From assembly GCA_021234155.1 (NCBI GenBank), contig JAJEKV010000032.1, positions 951,617-1,015,616 of the forward strand: a stretch of 64,000 nucleotides of DNA, written 5' to 3'. The translations under genes were made by a program, and so were the position numbers. This DNA is from Isoetes taiwanensis (lineage: Eukaryota > Streptophyta > Lycopodiopsida > Isoetales > Isoetaceae). Shown piece after piece: positions 36,851 to 47,695 of the stretch (position 1 is its first letter; each line of letters starts with the position of its first letter). The notes under the pieces are model-generated. The model saw nothing but the letters and a program-made list of their open reading frames with translations, ran no database searches and was not told where the DNA came from.

Positions 36851-38449
36851 TTAACACTAGAGTTGTCCCGGGGACCATTTTGGGTCCATGGACCAAAAAT
36901 GGTCCACCATACCCCCTGTCACTTAACCCATATATCTCACAAGAGAAATTTTAATTTTAAAATCTACCACCATTCTTTGAGTCTTCATTGGATTCTTAAT
37001 GACCTATGAGAATTTCATGACCACTGGTATGATTGTTCAAACTTTGGAGAATTTGGCAGTTTTTATAGCACTCTAGAACTACATTCTTCAATTTTCTAGG
37101 ATAAAAGTGTTTAAACCTTGCTAAATATGAAAGTAATTGATATATTATGATAAAACATATCGATTTGCATGTTTCTATTTTTGGCCACTATCATTTGATC
37201 TCCAAGCCTTATTTTGCTTAAAAATGCTGCATGAGGTTCAAGAATTATTTCTCTCTTACTATTACAAGTTTCGACTCAATTTTTGTGACAATGAGTTCTT
37301 AACAATACAAGCTACTGTCCAAGAAATTTGTTAGATGTTCATATGTTATATTAATATCGTTATTAACGAAAGAAATTATTATACAGAATTCAAAATAAAA
37401 ATATAGATTAAAGTGCTTCAATAAACCCCATCTATAAGTCTCACAAAAATAGTAAATGATGCATTCTAGTTAACTCTATATAGGAATTTAATCTAGCAAC
37501 TTAAATATAGTGTAACTAGGGTATAACCATGCATTATCTAGATCTAAACAAGATCTAATATAACAAGAAATGGGCCTAACTAGTCTGGTGGGTTGGGCTT
37601 GTTCTAAGCCTAACTAGCTTCAAGATAACTGTTTGAGCCACAGTAACCTTCTGCTATTATCTAGATTGTTGATTGATTAGGCTGCTTGGAGGCAGAGAAT
37701 CAGATTCATAAAAGAAGGTGGCAGCTTCAGGAATAGTGTGGCAGCCTATTCCATTTATTATTGCTCTATGTATATATGGGAATTTCCATGTGTCTTTGCA
37801 GATGTGGTCAGGTAAATTGGATTAAAAATCTTGAAATTCAAGTTTCGGGAGACCTTGGATTTCACTTTCTGATGAAGGGTTCTTGAATCTTCGCCCGTAT
37901 GGAAGCATGAAGAGGTTTCTCGAACGATGCACCATCTTTTGGATCTTCTTCTAGGGCTGGGCTTGGAGGTCTAGTTGGATATTAATGGATTTAGAAGCAT
38001 GGGGAGCTAGGAGCTTTGCTACCTCTACAATGGAAATGCGTTCTCTTCAGGCATAAGGTTTGGGCAATTACTTGGCTACATGTCCTTCTTTTCTATTCAG
38101 GTTTTGGTCCAATTTATCCTACTAGTCTGCAAAGGATACTGGGAATTATTACTTGCGCTTAATCCAAATCTAGCCAGTAAGGGTAACAGAAGCTGTTGCA
38201 GTTGAGCAAGTAAGTGGATTAGTGGTGGAAATTTATGGAGAAGGTCCTATAGTATTTGGTTCAGCAGAAGAAGGTTGTTCCCTATAGTAAGTTGACCCAA
38301 AGAAGATGTTGAACAACTCCATGATGAGTACTCTACTTTTTCATTTACTGTATATTCTGAGAACAGTTTCTTATCTTTTTCCCTGAATCTTCAGGGTTTT
38401 TTTTGTGCTGTAAAGTTATATCATATGAATACAAAAACTGTCGTTTCTT

Positions 38450-38610
<161 letters not shown>

Positions 38611-39719
38611 AGCCCTAGCCTTGTACGAAGACAAGATTCGGACACATTTGAAGGTTCAAAAGTGCGTTGATTACACTCTAATATGTCTAAAACTCAACAA
38701 TGATGTAGCTAGTGATGGTTATTGATGAATGGGGGACAATATCATGAAGTTTAGCAGGACTATAAATAAATAGATCAAAGGACTTTTCGTACCTGTTTTT
38801 CTAGTTCAGTTAAAATATTAACTTATTACATTATAATTCTCCTATAAGCCTTTTTAAATGACACAATATATAATAAAAAGGATATTGAGATTCTTTGTAT
38901 GGTCTTATTAGAAAAAAAATGAAGAAATCTACTTACTTCTCACTATTATAAAGTTAGTCAATATGTGGCTGCTCCAGAGTGTTGTAATCTAAGTAGGACC
39001 GTAGTACATGTAGATCACCTTTTATGATAGGCTATTATTTCTGTAAAATTGAACCTTTGTTGGCAATATATATCTCAAATTTCATGTTAGAATAACATAT
39101 TGTATGCAAGATTTGAATATAAATAAGCATGGACTATTTATAGATCCAGGATTAGACCAACTGGATGGAGAAAATTGGCCTTATTCATTTTGTCCCCTAC
39201 AATGATACTATGACTTCTCATCATCTATGAGATAACCTTTGAAGTGTGTAAGTGGATGTCCACATACATTCAAAGTAGCCCTTAACTGCTTAGTTTTTGT
39301 GCTTCGATATCACCCTTTAGATAGACAATATCAACTAACGTTATCATATAGAATGTGGTATATGTGAACTACATTCCAAAGAATTGATTAAGATGATGAT
39401 GTTCTTGACTTTTAAATGTGAGGTCATGTGGACCAATAATTGGCATCGACATAGCAGTCTATCTTAATCTTCTTTAATCATAGCTTTTCATTTTTTCCTT
39501 AATTCATCTTGCATTGCTTTCTTAACTTTGGGAAGCTTTGAAATATGGTGTTTGAAATTCATCCTCAAGGCATAAATCTAGAGATCAAACATGGAAAACA
39601 TTTGATGATAACTTGGAAATAATACTAAAAGATTTAATAGAATAAAATAGAATAGAATATGATTTTATCGTCCACGGAGACCAACTGGCCTATGGGACCC
39701 AAGTACAAAGAGAGAGCAG

Positions 39720-39790
39720 CAGGCGTATTACTACCAGGATTAAAAAACCCCCGCCCCGAAGGGTTTTCGAGGGAAAAACCTTAGTAGCAA
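39720..39790 (-). other. conserved 3' UTR hairpin of LINE-B
   Basis: Read on the minus strand, CCTCGAAAACCCTTCGGGGC is followed by a GGGGGTTTTTT stretch. The plus-strand copy at 55,310-55,340 has CCTCGAAAACCCTTCGAGG, a 7 bp stem with a 5 nt loop; the single change turns a U-A pair into U-G, so pairing is kept. Such hairpins can be recognised by the element reverse transcriptase. Confidence 0.65.
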
Positions 39791-39938
39791 TAAGGATGCT
39801 GACATACTGCACAGTTATATACATAATCACAAGTACAGCTGAGGTTAATGTCGGACAGGAGGGCATAACTGAGTCCGCGTATCCATTACCTCCTGGAGGT
39901 ACGATCCCAACAAGCCTACAGAGGCCGTGCTCAGTAGC

Positions 39939-40707
39939 TCATGCAGGGCCTGATGGGGCACAACTAACCGAGCATACCGAGCCCGGATATGCTCGTACGC
40001 CGGACAGGCCTGGATATGCTCGTAACCTGATGGATGCATCCCAGTGTGTGGTAGTAGAAAACTCAATGCCCAAATACTTATAAGACTGAGCCACCTCCAC
40101 TACCTGCCCCTGGTAAGTGAATGGGGAAGGCGTGGTGTCGGATGATGGGACCAGCAAGACTCTCGCCTTGGCCAAGTTAACTCTCATGCCGCGAATAATG
40201 GCCGTGTGTCCAAAGCATCCGGTGGCGTTGCATGTCCTGCAGGGGTATATGCGCAGCAGGTCAACATCAACCGCATATATGAGTTGCCGGATTATGTGGT
40301 GCATCAACTGAAGCCCTCCCGTGCTCAGCTAGCCATTCTTCTAGTTGGTCAATGTACAAGCCGAAGAGCGTCGGGGATAGAGGGCAGCCACAGCGCACCC
40401 CAATGCTACTAACAACGGGCTCCCCGACGGTGTGAGACGGCCGGAGCAAGCCTCATTATAGTCTGCAGTATATAGCATTACGCAAGTCGGCCAGGGGTCC
40501 CCGGCTATCTCAATCGTCCCACAACTTATCCCGAGGCACTGTGTCAAAAGCCTTTGCGAAATCCACAAAGCAACAGTACAGGTTCTGGCGTTGATTCCGG
40601 CTATCCTCTATGAGTGTTCGCAGAGTGAAGATATGGTCAATAGTAGAATGCCGGGGGGAAGCCTGCACTGCGTGAGATCCCCGCGACTTCTTCATCCCTC
40701 TGCCCAA
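39939..40707 (-). pseudogene. LINE-B ORF2: reverse transcriptase
   Basis: Minus-strand frames in order: 40,707-40,510 with RNQRQNLYCCFVDFAKAFDT and VPRDKLWDD, 40,449-40,267 with GVRCGCPLSPTLFGLYIDQL, and 40,307-39,939 with LIYAVDVDLL and SYKYLGIEFS. The active-site box reads YAVD where the sister copy at 23,030 has YADD, so one catalytic Asp is Val. The blocks are in three different frames. Confidence 0.88.
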
Positions 40708-41590
40708 AGTGTCGGTCGATGCTCAAGAATCCCGCAAGCAACTTGGCAAAGACGAACCGACCATAATGGTACGATAGTTGGTTTGGGGCTATGGGGGTCG
40801 CCTGCTTTGTATATGGGCACAACTCTACTGGTAGTCCAGTGCGGGGGGAAGCCTTCTTGCAATGCCTTGATGAAGAGTGCTATGTGAGAACCGGCACCAT
40901 TGGGGGCCCGGCCCACTTGAGAAGCTCTGCCTGCATACCATCCAAATCTGCTGCCTTCCCGTTAGCGAGGCATGGTCAAAGATATCGCCCGCAGCGCCCA
41001 TTTGCCGGCCATCTGCGTGTCACCGGTCATCATCGACGCCCTTGGCCAAACCATCTCTGCGGGGTCCATTTGCAACACATCCTCAGCTAGAGGTGCGAAT
41101 TTTGGAATCTGCTCTGCCCCTGTGCGCGCATTGAAATCTCCAAGCAACATGACCTTGCCCAATTGTCTGTACTGTTGTATGTCATCATATAGATTGACAT
41201 AGGGCTCATGCCTGTCCACATCCAAGTGCGTGTGGTAAAAGTTGCTCTCAGCATGTGGGAAGTAGCAAGCCACAAAGAGAGGGCTGCCATCGTTGTTCTG
41301 CACTCGTACCCACAGGTATCTGTTGTGCACAATCGCCTTGCACATGAGGAGAGGTGGGCCAAGGGCGCCCGGTAGTAACACGCAATTCCTCCGTGTCCTC
41401 GTTTCCCGGTGCACTCATTGAAGGCGGAGTTAAGCTTGGTATCCCGCAAATCGTAGCCCAGACCAGCATGTTCCCATGTTTCCATGAGGAAGATAAGGTC
41501 CATGTCCATGGCGACGGAATTGAGACTGTCCCCCTTCTGCCATGGGAAGCCACGGCAATTCCAGGATACCACGCTGAGGCACGATCCCTA
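40637..41590 (-). pseudogene. LINE-B ORF2: APE-type endonuclease
   Basis: The minus-strand frame 41,572-41,087 starts MVSWNCRGFPWQKGDSLNSV, with the WNCRG motif, then LIFLMETWEHAG containing the catalytic Glu; 41,414-40,962 has VMLLGDFNARTGAEQ, the DFN motif, and a frame change connects them. The RT N-terminal side follows at 40,916-40,637 (HWTTSRVVPIYKAGDP). This is the target-nicking nuclease of an APE-type LINE. Confidence 0.88.
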
Positions 41591-41612
41591 TTTAGTGGCA
41601 GGCATCGCCACT

Positions 41613-43154
41613 TCAGGTCCGGTGGTAGTGGTGGTCCCAGGGGGAGCGGAAGATGTGGATGCCTGCGGCCGGGGCCCCTCGAGGGACTCGGGGGCGAGTG
41701 CCGTGATCCCCTGTTTGGTTTGCCAATTCCCGCATCCTTCCTCGGACCAGCCCCGCTGCCCCTCCATGTCTGCGGCAGTCCCTGACTTTGGCCAGCTCAC
41801 GCCTTCGGGTCTCTTGCTGTGCTGGGGTCAAGTCCCGGTCAACGTACAGAGCCGTCCCCTTCAACTTCCGGCCCTGACGCAGGATGGCCACCCGCTCTGG
41901 CACGCTCTCAACTGTGAAGATGACCACCCGGGGGCGATCAGGGCGCTGAATTCCATGACGACTCGCCTTTACAATGGTCACAGGTGCTGGGAACATCATC
42001 CGGTCCAAGATCATTATGCGGAGCTCGGAAGTGAGATGTTCTCCGACTCCTCTGTCGCCTCGCACTACCACACATTGCGGCTCTAGCGTCTGTTCTCGAG
42101 TTCAGGGGGCCGCACTGTGTGTTGGTTGAGGTGGGTGAGGCATAGGTTTTGTGGGCCGGCGCCCGGGTGGTGGCGGCCGGCGTGTCCCACGATGTGTCCG
42201 CAGATAGGTGTTCCAGGTTGGCGCCCTGTAGGTTGGTGGGTTCGCGGAGTTGGTGTGTTCTTTGCTCTCCGGAGTCTGGAGCTCAGCTCTTGCAGGACGT
42301 TGTCATGTCTTGCCACCTCCCGCGTGCAATGGCAGAGTTGCTCATGTGCCTCGGCGGGGAGGCCCTTGCCTTGCCGGGCAACGGCACCAAGCTTCAGCAG
42401 CTCCCAATCTCAAATTACTAAATCCTTACTCAAGAGCCGGTTACGCGGATAGCTTCCAAAGCAACCTGGACTCCTTGTCTCACAGTGGCGGCCTCCTCAA
42501 CCTCTGACAGGAGGGCGGCCTGTGCTCCTCGTGCCATGGCCTTAGCCTCCTCAACCTCGGCACAGATGCGGGGCGAGGGGTTACGGTGTCTCTGCTCTAC
42601 CCGCCAGCTTCCATAGCTGCCAACACGGTGTCTACTCGTCCCCTCATATCTGCAAGCTCCTGCCGGTATTGTTGTCCTTCCAATTGTAGCAAGCGGATGC
42701 CATCATCGCTTTTGTCGTGCCGATCCTCCAATTCTGTGATTCGTCGTTTTTCTGGCACCAACTGCCTGCGCAACATCCGAGATGTTATGTTCTCCACCTC
42801 TGTCGGGAGGCCTGCAAGGCGTGCACTGTTGGCCTCAACCCTTGCCTGGATGCGGCTCCAAGGTTCTCTTGGCGGATTGCCTGTGTGGCCCTTTGTCGGT
42901 CGGCCCAGGCCTTGGCTCGGACCTCCCCTCTTCATGGGAAGACGTCTCTCCCTCCGCCCGGGGCCTCTTCCTTGGTGGCCCCGCTTCATGGTCTTCCCCT
43001 GCAGGGCTCGGCTACCAAGGGGGTCAACCCAAGGGTTGGTGCGCTTCGCCTTCCTGTGATGGGTTGCTATGGTCTGAGGTAGCTCACCAACCAAGTGTGG
43101 GTCCACACACGGGACTGTGTATGTGGCCATGGCTTGGGGTATGACTTGGGCCAT
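41613..43154 (-). pseudogene. LINE-B ORF1 (coiled-coil nucleic-acid-binding protein)
   Basis: The N-terminal frame 43,154-42,597 begins MAQVIPQAMATYT, has a basic low-complexity stretch (KTMKRGHQGRGPGRRERRLP) and ends in a predicted coiled coil (RRITELEDRHDKSDDGIRLL, then LEGQQYRQELADMRGRVDTV). After interrupted sequence, 42,071-41,613 reads RPRVVIFTVESVPERVAIL, LKGTALYVDRDLTPAQQETR and RRELAKVRDCRR, very like the C-terminal RNA-chaperone domain of L1 ORF1p. Plant L1 elements usually carry a DUF4283/CCHC ORF1, so this layout sets LINE-B apart. Frames are broken between about 42,080 and 42,590. Confidence 0.7.
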
Positions 43155-43329
43155 GGCAGGTCAAACAGGGTTTAGGTAGGCTATGGCAGGGGCTTATCAG
43201 TCCGGCGGTGGCTAGGCAGTGTCGGGCGGTGGTGGCGGGGCCCTGGCTAGGCAAGGCCAAGAGGCGCTTGGTTGGGCTATGGCAATGTCAGGTATATGTT
43301 GGAGCCTAGCTCAACATTAATTTGTACGC

Positions 43330-44010
43330 TCTGACTGCCCAAATTCGGGTTGGGAGCAAAGGGTCTGAAAGGGGGCAAAAAGGAAAGTGGCTAATAGACT
43401 CCTGGATATCTCGTGTGTACCGGCTGCCACCAAAACCCTAGCACACAGCCCGGAAAAGTGCAGATTTGAGCACTGAAACAAAGACAAGCATGCAGGTATC
43501 ATACACCGTTGGAAAGCTCTCTGAACCAGCTTTCCAACAAGCCCAAGCACATGAAAATCTGACACCGGATGTGAGAGATACAAATCCGGTCAAGTGTCTA
43601 CCGGGTTGCCCACGAAAACCCTAGCACACAGCCCGGAAAAGTGCAGATTTGAGCACTGAAACAAAGACAAGCATGCAGGTATCATACACCGTTGGAAAGC
43701 TCTCTGAACCAGCTTTCCAACAAGCTCAAGCATATGAAAATCTGACATTGGATGTGAGAGATACAGTCCATCGAAGTGTCTACCGGTTGCCACAGAAACC
43801 CTAGCACACAGCCCGGAAAAGTGCCAATTTGAACACAGAAACAAAGCCAAGCATGCAGGTACCATACACCGTTGGAAAGATCTTTGAACCAGCTTTCCAA
43901 CAAGCCAAAGCACATGAAAATCTGACACCGGATGTGAGAGATATGACCGATCAAAATTCTGCTGCAAAAACCCTAAGCCCTAAGCATGAACCCGATACAT
44001 GTAGTCCCCT
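43330..44010 (-). repeat. tandem 180 bp monomers at LINE-B 5' end
   Basis: Units starting at 43,438, 43,621 and 43,801 (periods 183 and 180 bp) begin CTAGCACACAGCCCGGAAAA, and a partial unit starts near 43,972. Each holds ACACCGTTGGAAAG and CAGCTTTCCAAC; in two units this is an 11 bp perfect inverted repeat around a 9 nt loop (for example 43,508-43,538). They lie upstream of ORF1, the position of promoter monomers in some LINEs. Confidence 0.85.
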
Positions 44011-44152
44011 CCATTCAAGATGGAGCCGACCCAGTACCTTGATCAAGCAAAGGGGAGTGCCCACAATCAGACATCAGATCAGAGCAAGAGAAGTTCGTCT
44101 TCGACATGGAAACCTAGCAATAGATATTTTTTATTGATAGAGCAACCCATAA

Positions 44153-44850
44153 AATACTAAGATCCTAAAATTCAACTTGAAAGAAGTTATTGATTTAAAA
44201 TGAACCTATGGACCAGTAATGGTCTTAGATATAGAAATCTTTCTTGATTTATCATGATCATGCCTTTTTCTCTTTTTCTTTACTTGTTTTTGCGTTGGTC
44301 TCATATCCATACAAGTATTCATATATGATTTTTTCAATGACATAGTATTTCAATAAATTTCCTTCAAATTTAACAAAATAAACATCAATTAAAAGTCACT
44401 TAAAATTGTTACTATAAGTTAAAGCTGAACCTTCAAACTACAAGCCAACAAATATTTTTTATGCACGAGCAATTAGTCAACTACTTATATATCAAATTTG
44501 AAGTAAAAAAACATTTTTATGCAAAAGTTGTAGAAACTTAATTGAAACAGCCTCCTGGGAACCATTATTTATCCACAGAAGACAGAAAACTATTTTGACC
44601 CTGTCATGTTTGACTAACTATGCCTTCCTTCCTAGACTTCGGATTGGAACAAGGTTTTTTGTGTATTTGTCCTTATCTCATATAGAAAAATACTATTTTA
44701 ATGAAAAAAATCAAAAAATCCTTTTGTTGAGACAGTTTTACATTATGTAAATATGAAGCAAATTGGACTTGACCCCCTTTGATTCAGCGGAGCATAACTT
44801 TCAATTTTAGGGGTATATGCATTTTTAATTTATTTTTCTGTGCAACATGA
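44153..44850. other. right inner part of TTAA element
   Basis: AT-rich and noncoding. The segment at about 44,180-44,290 (GGACCAGTAATGGTC) resembles 39,410-39,500 on the other side of LINE-B and also 2,150-2,250 in copy 1, so this motif block is internally repeated. Confidence 0.5.
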
Positions 44851-44974
44851 TTGCCATATATTAACATATAAAAAGGGTTTAACTGAATTTTATGCCATTG
44901 ATTTTGTATGAATTTTAAAGTGAACTATACAAATGAACCATTTATGGTCCATCAAGGGACAACTCTAGTGTTAA

Positions 44975-45814
44975 GGAAAGATGAGATCTAGGTAATGGCA
45001 GCTTTGAACTTGATGGGCAGTGAAAAAACTTCAAACTTCCACAAACACTTGTTAGTATAGCAGCAGAAATTACCCCATTGAATTCTTCTTTACCATTGTA
45101 ATCCAAGTAGTGTGCAGTTTAGTCGCTCTAAACTCATTTGCATCAGTAGGAATTTTGAGGATGATAATTTTTTATTTTTTATTTTTTACTTTTATGTTCT
45201 TGCATTTTAAAAAGACTTTTTACACATTTCCATCATCCTTTATAAAAATAAGCCCATTGTTGCAAAAAAAAAAGGTGAGGTAGAATCAAAACAGTTCTAT
45301 TTCCAGTTTTCTCAACAAAGATGCAATTCTGTGTTTTTGCCCATAAGGACAATAGATTTCGGTGTTGCCCAAAAATCCCTTTTCCAAAAAACCTCCATTC
45401 ATAGAGATCTCCATTCGGGGAGGAAAAAATTCTCAAATTGTTTTTTAAACACTACAAATATCACAATAGCTGTCGACTTATTGATTCAGGGAGCATCAAG
45501 ATAGAGCTTGTATACCATGCCTTCTTGCCAACACTGACACTCAATTAAGCTGCATCCAAGGCTATATTCTCCTCAAAAGTTATAGTTTGCCCTTTCTCAT
45601 TTTCTCCTTCCCAACATGGAAACTGGTTGATTTTTTACTTCACAATATGGAAATTGAGCTGATTTTTTTTGTATGAAGATGAGTTATATGACACCACGTG
45701 GCATATAAGTACATCCCAGAATGGAAAGGGGGAAGATAATTCCAATCCTACTAAAGACTGCAGGTTACTCCTGGGTAGAACAAGTTAAGATTTTATCACC
45801 AAAAGGGATCATCA
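44975..45814. other. noncoding, no feature recognised
   Basis: AT-rich sequence beyond the TTAA element. A minus-strand frame at 45,233-45,436 has no recognisable similarity. Confidence 0.4.
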
Positions 45815-46045
45815 TTGTTCAACGATGTCAAGGTGTCGTTTAACGATAACACGGCGTCATTAATAACGTCGTTATGGGGATGTAGTTTAACGACATCTAA
45901 ACATCATTCAACGATGTCGTGACATAATTCAACTAATTCAACGACGTCTTGACATAATTCGACGACGTCGTGATGTGGTTCAATGGCGTCGTGACGTCAA
46001 AATACTTGTCGCAATTGACATGTCATTTAACAACACCTTGACATC
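45815..46045. repeat. degenerate minisatellite rich in ACGTC
   Basis: Imperfect units of about 21 bp built on TTCAACGACGTCGTGACATA run for about 230 bp. The palindrome GACGTC, core of plant bZIP sites, recurs. Units diverge strongly at both edges. Confidence 0.75.
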
Positions 46046-46959
46046 TAGACCCTATACTATATAGGGATGTTACAGAGCTAAGCATGGGATTTGAACCCAC
46101 CAAACCAAGAAGCCAAAATTTGACTGCAAGAAGCTCAAACATTTTCAAGCTATGGCAACAAGTCAGTCCGCTACATTTCTACTAAAAGGGAGCAAATATT
46201 ATGATGCATGCAAAACAACATTATGATGCATACGAACAGAGCAATACAAAAACCTGATGAGGCTAGGAACATAATAATATACCTAGAGCAATATACCTAG
46301 GTTGTTCTTATGCTCCACGTACCGCTGCCATGTTTCTTTTGCAGTGTTTTGCGTAGATAAGAAGCAAGCATGTTAAAGGATTTCTTTAAAAAAGATAGTA
46401 GGAGCACCAGAAAAAGACAATCTGAAGCTCGTATGCCAGAATAGAAAGAAGAAGGCATTGCCAGAGTATACCGAAGTAGAAAGAAAAAGGCAGGGTTAAA
46501 GACTGGAAGAATGTGAACAAGAGGATCTGAAGAGCTTTTTTCTGCTCCAGCATCTCCGCAAATCTCAACACTGCAAAAAACAAAATCAGAAGAGAAAAAA
46601 GCATGCCATACTGACCTTACTCGACCGGTTCTCACCGCCATATGCAAAAATACTCCCAAAGGCGCTGCCAAGCAACATTTTCGAGCGCCAAGGGCTGCTC
46701 GTCGAACGCCACTGCCTGGAAGGAAAAGGGAATTGCATAAATACATAAATCGATTCAAGAAATGGTCTATTCACGAAATGTTTTCCCTTTTTTTGTTTCC
46801 TATATTTGGCTTACATATTCCATTCAATGTTTATCCCGCATAAAAAATAATTTTTGATTAAACCTTTTTTCTTTCAATCAAAAGTTTGAAAAAAAGCATT
46901 TGCCAAAGTAATTCCTTCACAGCCCTGTTCAAAATCCTTTATGAAAATTCGGATATGAA
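46046..46959 (-). other. unassigned; possible minus-strand exons
   Basis: Minus-strand open frames overlap at 46,297-46,774. One (MLLGSAFGSIFAYGGENRSS) is followed by GTCAGT, a possible splice donor, but I do not recognise the protein and cannot separate it from chance. Confidence 0.25.
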
Positions 46960-47695
46960 AAGTATGCCTTTTCACAATCCTTTATAAGAATCAATCTTTG
47001 CAGATGTAATTCTATTAAAATGACAAAGTAAAAAAGATCCATGCGAACAATAGGCCATATGTGAATCCTAAACAAAACACTGGCTCTTCACATCTTCAGC
47101 AAGAAAAAATAAGATATAATTGGCTTTGCGAAGAAGCTGTATCAGCAAAGACACTGGCCCTTTCCATGTGCCTCGACGCAAAAATTCATGTCTATACCAG
47201 CATCCTTATCCAAACACAGGAACAAAAATTGGCAATAACGTAGCTCTAAACCGTAGTTTAAGAGCAACTGCATGCTTCCCTATATATGGTGCTGTCCACT
47301 AATCCAAGCGGCCACAGATTAGAGACAGAAGCAGCAAATAAGACAAGCAGCTACACAAGATGGCCTCAACAAATTGCACATGCCAGAAAACAACAATACG
47401 ACTAAGTGAAAAGACATCACAACAAGAACCTTGCAAAAAACAATAACTCAGAAAGCAACAGAACAGATTTCCATCATCAATGCACAACTCTATAAATACT
47501 AGCTCTTTACATATGCAGCAACAAATTTGAGGTATAATTAGCTCCCTGAAAAAGCTATTTCAAGAGTCACCTATAAAATCTACCAACAAACTGGCAACGA
47601 CACTCAAAACTGGCCCTCCAAGATTTGCACACCTCGGCATGCGGCTCCTTTGTTAGTCCTCTGCCATCCCCAACTTTGGCCTTTCATATCTTATC
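46960..47695 (+). repeat. left arm, outer part, of large inverted repeat
   Basis: Reverse complement of 50,400-51,035 continuing to 51,868-51,930 across a LINE insertion. Matching words read on the minus strand include GATTCACATATGG, GCATGCAGTTGCTC, TGGCCGCTTGGATTAGTGG and TGTGCAAATCTTGGAGGGCC. Each arm also repeats internally: GGCTCTTCACATCTTCAGC at 47,082 resembles GCTCTTTACATATGCAGC at 47,501, so the arm contains a tandem pair. Confidence 0.85.

Larger units (their letters stand above)
39634..44152 (-). mobile_element. LINE-B, nearly full length (CR1/Jockey-like)
   Basis: A 4.5 kb minus-strand non-LTR retrotransposon. The 3' end is a TTCTATTCTATT-type tail at 39,634-39,660. Its 3' UTR and ORF2 end match the plus-strand copy ending at 55,437. 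Upstream lie RT, endonuclease, ORF1 with a coiled coil, a G-rich leader, and tandem 180 bp units. Candidate target-site duplications are AATACTAAAAGAT at 39,621 and AATACTAAGAT at 44,153, differing by a 2 bp indel. Frameshifts and a changed active site make it inactive. Confidence 0.85.

Noticed and set aside
36851-36860. Standard CACTA element assignment
   Set aside because: Flanking triplets differ (TAA left, TTA right); only TTAA matches on both sides, so a 3 bp duplication is not supported.
42117-43144. Plus-strand GC-rich open frames
   Set aside because: They are antisense shadows of LINE-B ORF1, whose minus-strand frames carry recognisable domains.
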